Shown here: one piece after another, positions 28,349 through 35,503 of the stretch
Position numbering within the stretch: position 1 is the first letter of the stretch
How the letters are laid out: the number at the start of each line of letters is the position of its first letter
Source: Okibacterium sp. HSC-33S16
GTDB lineage: Bacteria > Actinomycetota > Actinomycetes > Actinomycetales > Microbacteriaceae
NCBI RefSeq assembly: GCF_024171565.1
Contig: NZ_JALJZZ010000001.1
Coordinates: 558,001-622,000, forward strand
Direction of reading: 5' to 3'
DNA length: 64,000 nucleotides
Notes under the pieces: generated by a model
Database searches by the model: none
What the model saw: the letters and a program-made list of their open reading frames with translations, nothing else
What the model was told of the DNA's origin: nothing
Position numbers and translations under genes: made by a program

Positions 28349-28636
28349 ATGGAGGGCATGAATGCAGAACCGGATCACGAGCTTGACGCGCTGATCAGGG
28401 CGATACCAGAGGGCTGGACGCGGGTACGGATGGCAGGCCAGGACTGGGGTGTCACGCGTACAACGCGAGCGGGCGGCAAGGTCATGTCCCTTGATGCCGA
28501 CCGTCTCGGCGACAGCGAGCATTTCGGCGCAAACGTGTGGATTACTTCTGAGGGCTACTTTCTCAGACCATGCGAGGTGCCCGCAGAGAAAGTCATGCAG
28601 CTTCTGCGTGATGCCGCGGAAACCCTGGAAGGGTGA
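28349..28636 (+). CDS. Small conserved hypothetical protein
   Basis: A 95-residue protein, MEGMNAEPDHELDALIRAIP, with the pattern EGWTRVRMAGQDWGVTRTTRAGGK and a C-terminal LRPCEVPAEKVMQLL. The motif EGW-x-GVTR-GG-K-RPCE-P-EKV recurs in small actinobacterial proteins sometimes labelled peptide methionine sulfoxide reductase, but no MsrA/MsrB active-site motif is present. ATG 28349 is chosen because AGGGGCGAG precedes it; ATG 28358 is an alternative with a GGAGGG placed too close. The function is unknown. Confidence 0.7.
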   Translation: MEGMNAEPDHELDALIRAIPEGWTRVRMAGQDWGVTRTTRAGGKVMSLDADRLGDSEHFGANVWITSEGYFLRPCEVPAEKVMQLLRDAAETLEG

Positions 28637-28804
28637 GCGATATCGCGTGCCCTGTACGCAATAACGTCATCGGCGGCGCGCGTGCCACGACTGAACTCAA
28701 CGCGCAGTTGACGGCACGTGACGTCTTCGCTGAGAACACGCCAGTTGGATACTGAAGGCGCCGGCTATCGACGCGGTCCGCGGCGGTCGTGCCGGTCAGT
28801 CGCC

Positions 28805-29074
28805 CTACCAGATCGTGCCGCCGCCGACCGAGATGCCGGCCCACGTGATTGCAATGAAGATCCCTGCGAATACGACGGGGGCGATGCCTTTGCCGTTACG
28901 CGCAATCCCCTTGAAGAGCGCAATAACGGCCAGAATCGCGGCGATGACGGACAGTCCGCCGCCAAGAATCAGCCCGATGAACAGGGGGATAGGCATGAGC
29001 ACGAGGCCAGCCAGCGCGAACCAGAAGGCGGCCCAGGCGGTCGGATTTGAGGGGCGTGCGATGAAGGAAGACAT
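28805..29074 (-). CDS. Small membrane protein (DUF4190-like)
   Basis: An 89-residue protein with a short N-terminus then two long hydrophobic helices, AFWFALAGLVLMPIPLFIGL to GGGLSVIAAILAVIALFKGI, and a third at the C-terminus (VVFAGIFIAITWAGISVGG). The pattern with a central G-rich loop and KGIARNGKG resembles DUF4190-type membrane proteins. ATG 29074 is the only normal start near the hydrophobic core; the frame continues 95 residues upstream with a polar, acidic sequence that lacks a start codon next to a ribosome-binding site. Confidence 0.65.
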   Translation of the reverse strand: MSSFIARPSNPTAWAAFWFALAGLVLMPIPLFIGLILGGGLSVIAAILAVIALFKGIARNGKGIAPVVFAGIFIAITWAGISVGGGTIW

Positions 29075-29449
29075 GCGTCTATCATCTCCCGCTTCGTAAG
29101 GCGGTTGGTCGACCTCGCCTGCACCCGAGGTGTCAGCCGGTCCGCCCTCATCCCGGCCAGAAATATCTTCAATTGCGGGGACGGTGGCGGCCGCCTCGCT
29201 CTTCGGTCGCTCAACTTCTGTCGCTACTCTCCGAAGGTTCTGAGGCGGCGCGGCTTGGCGACGAAAGGGTCTGTTACGGAACGTGACGAACGTGGTCCGG
29301 ATCCGAAGCTTCGCCAGATATTTTGGCTGTAGAGCCACAGTCGATGCGGGATGACCCACACCCCGAACCCGGAGATGTGTGGTTCCGAATCATCTATCTG
29401 ACGGTATGCACCGCACCCCATACCCCAAGCGCGAAAAATAGGAGCCACC
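29075..29449. other. 375-base divergent intergenic region
   Basis: The region lies between the minus-strand membrane protein and the MetQ-like lipoprotein gene. No RNA gene, repeat or convincing riboswitch was found; in particular no SAM-riboswitch core was seen before the lipoprotein gene. The part near 29090-29230 reads as an open polar frame continuous with the minus gene. Confidence 0.4.
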
Positions 29450-30367
29450 GTGACGAAGTCATCCCCCAAGAAACTCAAAATACGCATCCTTGCCTCGCTG
29501 GCCGTCGTACCACTTGCAGCGCTCCTGGCGGGTTGCGTTGGAAGCGCCGGTGCCTCCGAGGACACATCGGCTGAAAACGAAACCGTCAAAATCGGTGTCG
29601 TCGGTGCGAGCGACCCGTACTGGGAGACTTACGTCGACGCAGCAGCTGATGAAGGGATCACCGTCGAACTCGTCGACTTCTCGGACTACAACCAGCCGAA
29701 TCCGGCACTGGCCCAAGGTGAACTCGACCTCAACCAGTTCCAGCACATCATCTACTTGGCGCAGTTCAACGAAGCCAATGACGAGGACCTCGTCCCCGTC
29801 GGGTCGACAGCGATCTACCCGCTCGGCCTGTACTCGACACAGTACGACAGCGTGGAGGATATCCCGGATGGTGCCACCGTCGCCGTTCCGAACGACCCCA
29901 GCAACCTGGCCCGCGCCCTCCTCGTGCTGCAGTCAGCCGACTTGATAACCCTCACGGGAGGTGGAAGCACCTATTCAACGGTTGCCGAGATCGATGAATC
30001 GACGTCGCGTGTCAAAGTCACTGAACTGGACCCCACCCTCACGGCGACGTCCCTTCCCGACGTCGCAGCGGCAATCATCAACAACGACTTCATCGTCGAC
30101 TCCGGTCTCGAAGCAAGCGATGCGATTGCACAGGACGACCCGTCCGACCCCAATGCGCTTCCGTACGTCAACATCTTCGCCGCACGTGCTGAGGATGCGG
30201 ACAACGAGACGTACAAGAAGCTCGTTGAGATCTACCAGAACACGAAAGCTGTCACAGACGGCGTGATTGAAAACTCGGGCGGCACGGCCGTGATTGTGAA
30301 GAGCGATGTCAAGGATCTGAGTACCTCGCTTAAGACCGAGCAGGAAAACATCGCAAAGCAGGGTTAG
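29450..30367 (+). CDS. MetQ/NlpA family substrate-binding lipoprotein
   Basis: This 305-residue lipoprotein has a lysine-rich N-terminus and lipobox LLAGC (Cys29). The mature domain shows the NLPA signature: VKIGVVGASDPYW, DLNQFQHIIYL, YPLGLYS, VAVPNDPSNLARALLVLQ and AAIINNDFIVDSGL. The family binds methionine or other amino acids for MetNI-type ABC importers. The ATPase and permease genes are not adjacent, which is unusual, so the substrate is uncertain. The GTG start is preceded by TAGGAG. Confidence 0.9.
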   Translation: MTKSSPKKLKIRILASLAVVPLAALLAGCVGSAGASEDTSAENETVKIGVVGASDPYWETYVDAAADEGITVELVDFSDYNQPNPALAQGELDLNQFQHIIYLAQFNEANDEDLVPVGSTAIYPLGLYSTQYDSVEDIPDGATVAVPNDPSNLARALLVLQSADLITLTGGGSTYSTVAEIDESTSRVKVTELDPTLTATSLPDVAAAIINNDFIVDSGLEASDAIAQDDPSDPNALPYVNIFAARAEDADNETYKKLVEIYQNTKAVTDGVIENSGGTAVIVKSDVKDLSTSLKTEQENIAKQG

Positions 30368-30643
30368 CCGCGACTCGGCACGAGAGGCGAGAGGCGCTGG
30401 AGCTACGGGTCCGGTGCCTCTCAGCTTGATGAAGCCTTCATCCGAGGACCGTCGGCGTGGCTGGGGTCGTGGCCAGCGCGCACGGAACCTCCAGCAGCAT
30501 GCGGACGGAGCCTCCAACTTGGCCCGTGATCCACGAGGTCGCATGATTTGATGGGCTACTGCGAGTAGCGTCCCGCCTACACAGATAAAGTTTGCGCACC
30601 GGAGAGCTTACGGAAACAGAAACTCTGGTGGAGAGGAGACGCC

Positions 30644-31141
30644 GTGGTTGTGTCGAGCGCGGGCATCCTGCTGTACCGACTGACAGATGAGGCGGAGCTG
30701 AAGGTGTGGATCGCCCACATGGGCGGTCCGTTTTGGGCAAGAAAGCAGGCCGCGGCTTGGTCGATCCCGAAGGGGGAATTCGACACTGGAGAAGACCCAT
30801 TCGTGGCGGCTCGGCGGGAGTTTGAAGAGGAGATCGGTGTGCCAGCCCCTGACGCGCCCTATTCCTGTTTGGGTAAATTCCCGCAGCCCTCGGGCAAGAT
30901 CGTAACCGTCTTTGCGGCGGAGGCAGACTTCGATGTTGATCGGGTGCAGAGCAACACTTTCGAATTGGAATGGCCCAAAGGATCCGGGGTGTTGAAGGAA
31001 TTCCCCGAGGTGGACGATGCGCGGTGGGTGGGGCTTGAAGACGCCCGCACAAAGCTCGTTCGCGGGCAGGTCGCCGTGCTCGATGCCCTGACGCAGATGT
31101 TACGGGCCGAAGGCCGTCTCGGTGATTCAGCTCGCGGTTAG
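30644..31141 (+). CDS. Nudix hydrolase
   Basis: This 165-residue protein has the Nudix box as GEFDTGEDPFVAARREFEEE followed by IGV (residues about 45-67), with the REFEEEIG catalytic core. The sequence (SAGILLYRL, VWIAHMGGPFWARK, AWSIPKGEF) resembles NTP pyrophosphohydrolases related to MutT and diadenosine hydrolases. The GTG start is preceded by GGAGAGGAG. It stands alone; about 275 bases separate it from the lipoprotein gene. Confidence 0.92.
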   Translation: MVVSSAGILLYRLTDEAELKVWIAHMGGPFWARKQAAAWSIPKGEFDTGEDPFVAARREFEEEIGVPAPDAPYSCLGKFPQPSGKIVTVFAAEADFDVDRVQSNTFELEWPKGSGVLKEFPEVDDARWVGLEDARTKLVRGQVAVLDALTQMLRAEGRLGDSARG

Positions 31142-31214
31142 GAGTACGCGCCGAGCACCTCGCGGCGGGACGGCACCAGCGCTCGTCTGAGACGCTGATG
31201 TGATAGCCGATCAG

Positions 31215-31547
31215 TCAGAGGCCGGAACTCTCCGAGGTCGTAGCCCGCTTGATATCGTCGTGGGTCCGCTCGAAATTCTCGAGCTCATCGCGATCTTCGG
31301 GAAGGGCTGGCCGCGATCGACGAGCACGGGATATCCCGTATGCACTAAGAAAGCCGACTGGACCGACCGAAATGACGTTGTCCCGAGTGGCAACGAGCGG
31401 CACGCCGCAAGCAATTCGAAGAGCAGAAGGATCGATACTCCTTAACCTGTTGCGCAGCAGGGCATCATGAGAGCCTTCTACCAGAAGTGCTGCCGTGTAG
31501 TTCGCTCGCACACCGAGGGTTGCTGCACAGCACTCAAGTGTGCTCAT
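31215..31547 (-). CDS. Candidate small gene of atypical composition
   Basis: A 110-residue open frame, MSTLECCAATLGVRANYTAA to a hydrophilic charged end (EDRDELENFERTHDDIKR), divergent from the permease gene. The amino acid pattern looks protein-like (GVPLVATRDNVISVGPVGF) but third codon positions are only about 57% G/C by eye, clearly lower than in neighbouring genes, and no good ribosome-binding site is seen. It may be a young or foreign gene, a decaying gene, or chance. No family is recognised. Confidence 0.3.
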   Translation of the reverse strand: MSTLECCAATLGVRANYTAALLVEGSHDALLRNRLRSIDPSALRIACGVPLVATRDNVISVGPVGFLSAYGISRARRSRPALPEDRDELENFERTHDDIKRATTSESSGL

Positions 31548-31572
31548 CTTGGTTCGACAAAGGAGGCCCCAA

Positions 31573-32982
31573 ATGAGCGATCCGTCCTGGACCCAAGTGG
31601 TTAAGACTGTCGAACCGGAACAACCCGAGCTGAAGAGGGTGCTCGGACCGGGACTGCTGCTCCTGTTCATCGTCGGGGACATCCTCGGCACGGGCATCTA
31701 TGCACTCACGGGCCAAGTCGCCGCTGAAGTGGGAGGCGCTGCCTGGCTCCCATTCCTGCTCGCCTTCGCCGTGGCAACGGTGACTGCCTTCTCGTACCTC
31801 GAACTTGTCACGAAATACCCTCAGGCAGCGGGCGCTGCGTTGTATACGCATAAGGCGTTCGGTATCCACTTCTTCACGTTCATCGTCTGCTTCGTGGTGA
31901 TGTCCTCCGGAATCACGTCAGCATCAACGGCCTCCCGCGCGTTCGCGGCGAACCTCGCCGTGGCTTTCGGGATCCCTGACGAGACGGTGACGACGATGCT
32001 CATCGCGCTCGCATTCATCGTCCTGATCACCGTGGTCAATCTGCGCGGCGTCGCCGAGAGTGTGTGGCTCAACGTTGTGTTGACTCTCGTGGAGCTCTCC
32101 GGTCTTCTCCTCGTCATCCTGATCGGTATGTGGGCAATCGCGGGCGGTAACGCTGACTGGTCGCAGGTTGTCGCGTTCGAAACTCCCGAGGACAAGAACG
32201 TATTGCTCGCGGTCAGCACAGCCACGTCGTTGGCATTCTTCGCGATGGTTGGTTTTGAGGACTCGGTCAACATGGCCGAGGAGACCAAAGACCCGAGCCG
32301 GATCTTCCCCAAGATGATGTTGACGGGACTTGGGATCGCGGCGGTGATCTACGTCCTCGTTTCGATCACCGTGGTGGCTCTGGTGCCCATCGGTGATTTG
32401 GTCGGCAGCGAGACTCCTCTGGTTACTGCGGTCGAGGCGGCGGCACCGGGTTTCCCCATCAACGACCTTCTCCCGTTCATTTCCATGTTCGCCGTCGCCA
32501 ATACCGCGCTGATCAACATGATGATGGCAAGCCGTTTGCTCTACGGCATGAGCCGGCAACAGGTCTTGCCGCCGTTCCTGTCGAAGGTCGCGCCCAAGCG
32601 GCGCACCCCCTGGGCGGCGATCCTCTTCACCAGCGCACTGGCCATCGGCCTGATCGTCTACGTTTCACTTGACGCTGAGGGATCGATCGTCGCGTTGCTT
32701 GGCGGAACAACCTCGTTGCTGCTCCTCACCGTTTTCGCCGTGGTGAACGTTGCTGTGCTCGTGCTGCGTCGGCAGCCCGTCGATCACAAAACCTTCCGGA
32801 CGCCGGTGGTCCTGCCGATTATCGGAACACTCACCTGCCTTTATCTGGTTCTCCCGTGGACTTCGGGGCGGCCGGTGGGGCAGTACTGGATCGCGGTTGT
32901 GCTCCTGGGAATCGGCGTTTTGCTGTGGGGAGCCGAGCGGCTCTACACGATGAGTAGACGCCGCCGTGAGAGCCACACATAG
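31573..32982 (+). CDS. Amino acid permease (APC superfamily)
   Basis: This 469-residue protein has about 12 membrane helices. The first helix carries the APC substrate-binding motif VGDILGTGIYALTG (residues about 35-48), TM6 carries AFFAMVGFEDSVNMAEETKDP, and TM8 GMSRQQVLP. These features match the cationic/neutral amino acid transporter branch. ATG 31573 was chosen because AAAGGAGG (31559-31566) lies 6 bases upstream, the strongest ribosome-binding site in this part; the frame extends 11 codons further without one. It is convergent with the LGFP-repeat gene. Confidence 0.92.
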   Translation: MSDPSWTQVVKTVEPEQPELKRVLGPGLLLLFIVGDILGTGIYALTGQVAAEVGGAAWLPFLLAFAVATVTAFSYLELVTKYPQAAGAALYTHKAFGIHFFTFIVCFVVMSSGITSASTASRAFAANLAVAFGIPDETVTTMLIALAFIVLITVVNLRGVAESVWLNVVLTLVELSGLLLVILIGMWAIAGGNADWSQVVAFETPEDKNVLLAVSTATSLAFFAMVGFEDSVNMAEETKDPSRIFPKMMLTGLGIAAVIYVLVSITVVALVPIGDLVGSETPLVTAVEAAAPGFPINDLLPFISMFAVANTALINMMMASRLLYGMSRQQVLPPFLSKVAPKRRTPWAAILFTSALAIGLIVYVSLDAEGSIVALLGGTTSLLLLTVFAVVNVAVLVLRRQPVDHKTFRTPVVLPIIGTLTCLYLVLPWTSGRPVGQYWIAVVLLGIGVLLWGAERLYTMSRRRRESHT

Positions 32983-33021
32983 CGGCGACCGCGCTCTCGA
33001 GCTTTAACCGTTAACGGCAGT

Positions 33022-35304
33022 TCAACCACGCGAAATCGGCCGAGAAAGCACCTCGAAGCCGTCTTGAGACGTCCAACGGAGTTCACCGCGTTGGAACGTT
33101 TGCGTGACCGTTCCGTCCTCGTGGGAGACGGTATCGCCCGTCGGGTGGCCGAGCTCGGAGAGTCCTCCGCCGAGGCGTCGATGCTGGACAGCGAACTCAG
33201 CCGTCATGACGTGCGTGCCGCCGGTAAGCGATGAATAGAGTACGCCGTTCTTGAATTGCTGGCTCTGCCCGCGACCGTCGACGGTACGAACGTCGCCTGT
33301 TGGCATGCCGAGCTGACCGTCCGGCCCACCAAGCTCCGCGTAGCGGGTAGCGATCAGCCCCGAGACGATTCGCGCGCCGTCCGCCTGAGAGACATAGATG
33401 AAGCCGCGTTCGAATTGTTGACCCGACTTGCCTGACGGGTACGTGGTGGTATCGGTTACCGGCGCGCCCAGCGTCTCACTGGTTTTGTCATAGAGGGCAA
33501 TGACCCGGTCGAGGACCATGTGGGCGGTGTCGCCCACCTGAATAATGGCCCCGTTCTTGAACGGCTGACGGGTGACGCCGGATGCAGTGTCCGCGGCGTC
33601 AGTGGGAGAGCCCAGGGCGCTATCCGGGCCACCGAGGCGTTCATAGGTTTCGCCGATGGTGCCGGTGGTCTGATGGATGCCGGTTCGGCGGGAAATGAAC
33701 AGCCACCCGTTCGAGAACTTCTGGCCGATCGTTCCGTTCTTGTACGTCACAGTACTGCCCGCGGGTGATCCGAGGGACCCGGCAGCCCCTCCGCGCTCAC
33801 CATAGACGTTGGCGGCTGCCGTCAGGAGGTATTGCGCGCCCTGCTCCGGGGTATGGATGGCAATACCGTTTTCAAATTCTTGTTGTGTCAAACCGGTCGA
33901 GAGGACAGATGCGGGTGCGAGGGGGGCCCCGAGCACCCCGGATGGACCGTTCTCAACCACGTAAAGATCACCGATCGCGCCCGTCACAGCGATAATCTCG
34001 CCGTCGGCCGACGCGCGGTGAAGCCATCCGTGTTCGAAAGACTGGCTCGACTGATCGCCTTGTGTCTGAGTGTTCGTCGTCGGGTATCCGAGCGGACCGC
34101 TGACGCCGCCCGCCGTAGTGAGGGCTGAGTGAAAGTCTCGCAGAACGAATCGCACACCCGTCTCTGTGGACGAGTAGAGGACGCCATTCCGGAACGTCTG
34201 CGAGTGCTCCTTGGCAGGGCTGGCGGGATATCCGAGGAACCCCGCCGGTCCTCCGGTGAGGTTGTACGCCTCACCGAGGTCGCCGGTGGTCGCCGTTGCG
34301 GTGTCGGTAGACTTTTCCCAGTACGCCCAGCCCGATGTGAATGCCTGGCCGATTCCGCCGTCGGTATAAGTCAGCACTTCGCTGGTCGCGACGCCCAGAC
34401 CGTCAGCAGCCTGAGACAGCTCTGGCGCTGTGCTGAAACGCAACGGCCCCCGCTGCGCGACCGGCGTGGAACCCGCGCGGACCGATCCGAACCACGTCGT
34501 GAAGAGATTGAAAAAGTTGCGGTTTCCATAGGCGGAGCACGCATCTCCGGTACCCGTCCCCGCCGCGAGTGCGGCCGCGTTCGGCTGGTACGGAGTGTAG
34601 GTGTAGAGAGAAGCCGTCGCCATATTCTCGATGTGCACCTCAGATGAGCCGCATGACGCGGTGGGTGACCATCGAATGGCGACCCTTTTTCCGGGAGCGT
34701 ACTGAGTGAACGCTTTCGACGTACCCTCCGGGTTGGTGTAACGAATGAACTGGGACGCTGACTTGTACACTTGGTTGAAGAATCCGAAGTATTCACTGTC
34801 GCACGGGGCCGTGTCGGGGCATCCGTAGCCCATCGCGATGGTGTACTTCCGTTCGGTGGGCCTCGTCGTCGTAACGAGACCCTGCTCCTTCTCCATCAGG
34901 ACAAGAAGCACCTGCGGGTTGATGCCGCAGGCGGTTGCGACCGAGGAAATAATGCGGGCAGCAGACTCCCTCGACCCGCCGTTGTATCGCGAGCACATCG
35001 CATCCGCAGGTCTCGGGGTGGTGGCGAAGGTCGCTGCCCGAAGGCAATCGGTGGCCTCGCAGGCGCTGCCTTTGTCGTCGAGAAAATTCTGGATTTCGCT
35101 CTCGGTCATCGACTGCGCGTTGTAGAAGACCGCGTCATCGATGATGTTTCCGGCGTTGAAGACCGGCGCATCCGCACGCGCAGACAGCACGGCCCCCGTG
35201 GCCAGAACGACGGCGATCACCGCAACGACTGCAACGATGACTGCAGCCCGTCGTGGCAGGCTTCCGCGGCGCTGTGCACGGAGCGGAAACGGAGGGGTGT
35301 TAAT
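33022..35304 (-). CDS. Secreted LGFP-repeat cell-surface protein, probable ATT start
   Basis: This 760-residue protein starts with a signal peptide (LRAQRRGSLPRR, then hydrophobic AAVIVAVVAVIAVVLATGAV, cleavage near SARADA). An N-terminal domain (about residues 45-275) contains six or more cysteines and LLVLMEKEQGLV, which resembles the catalytic helix of lysozyme-like folds. Then follow about eight LGFP-type repeats (GFLGYP, GPLGYP, GVLGAP, GSLGSP, ALGSP, TLGAP, QLGMP, ELGHP), which bind the actinobacterial cell wall. The frame has no ATG, GTG or TTG upstream of a GTG at 35220 that would destroy the signal peptide's basic region; ATT 35304 has AAGGA at ideal spacing. It lies downstream of the GH13 gene. 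Confidence 0.85.
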   Translation of the reverse strand: MNTPPFPLRAQRRGSLPRRAAVIVAVVAVIAVVLATGAVLSARADAPVFNAGNIIDDAVFYNAQSMTESEIQNFLDDKGSACEATDCLRAATFATTPRPADAMCSRYNGGSRESAARIISSVATACGINPQVLLVLMEKEQGLVTTTRPTERKYTIAMGYGCPDTAPCDSEYFGFFNQVYKSASQFIRYTNPEGTSKAFTQYAPGKRVAIRWSPTASCGSSEVHIENMATASLYTYTPYQPNAAALAAGTGTGDACSAYGNRNFFNLFTTWFGSVRAGSTPVAQRGPLRFSTAPELSQAADGLGVATSEVLTYTDGGIGQAFTSGWAYWEKSTDTATATTGDLGEAYNLTGGPAGFLGYPASPAKEHSQTFRNGVLYSSTETGVRFVLRDFHSALTTAGGVSGPLGYPTTNTQTQGDQSSQSFEHGWLHRASADGEIIAVTGAIGDLYVVENGPSGVLGAPLAPASVLSTGLTQQEFENGIAIHTPEQGAQYLLTAAANVYGERGGAAGSLGSPAGSTVTYKNGTIGQKFSNGWLFISRRTGIHQTTGTIGETYERLGGPDSALGSPTDAADTASGVTRQPFKNGAIIQVGDTAHMVLDRVIALYDKTSETLGAPVTDTTTYPSGKSGQQFERGFIYVSQADGARIVSGLIATRYAELGGPDGQLGMPTGDVRTVDGRGQSQQFKNGVLYSSLTGGTHVMTAEFAVQHRRLGGGLSELGHPTGDTVSHEDGTVTQTFQRGELRWTSQDGFEVLSRPISRG

Positions 35305-35310
35305 GGTTGA

Positions 35311-35315
35311 TCCTT
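35311..35315 (-). promoter_or_regulatory. Ribosome-binding site supporting the ATT start
   Basis: AAGGA on the minus strand lies 6 bases before ATT 35304-35302. No other candidate start in the frame (CTG 35259, GTG 35220) has a properly spaced site, and an in-frame TGA at 35352-35350 closes the frame upstream. Confidence 0.65.
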
Positions 35316-35456
35316 GAAACGAGTGAGGCGTCTTGGGTTCGGCTTCTCGTCATACTGTCGGCCGGCCCGCCGTGTTCGTCAGGTGCGCTTCGATGCCGAT
35401 GAACGGGCATCCGCTCAGATCACTGCATGATGCTGCTCGGCGGTCACCGGTTAACG

Positions 35457-35487
35457 CAGCAGAGCCCCGGCAAGCGAGGCTCTGCTG
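35457..35487 (-). terminator. Hairpin after the GH13 gene
   Basis: A perfect 10-base stem (CAGCAGAGCC / GGCTCTGCTG) with an 11-base loop begins 17 bases past the stop of the GH13 gene. There is no proper T run, so it may act as a Rho-type or mRNA-end structure rather than a classical terminator. Confidence 0.55.
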
Positions 35488-35503
35488 TGCGGCGCGGGAG
35501 AGA

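Noticed and set aside
29381-29449. Possible SAM riboswitch before the MetQ-like gene
   Set aside because: No conserved SAM-aptamer core or suitable stems could be identified.
33984-35310. Several plus-strand open frames opposite the LGFP-repeat gene
   Set aside because: Low-complexity, Arg-rich translations without ribosome-binding sites; the minus-strand gene has repeats and a signal peptide.
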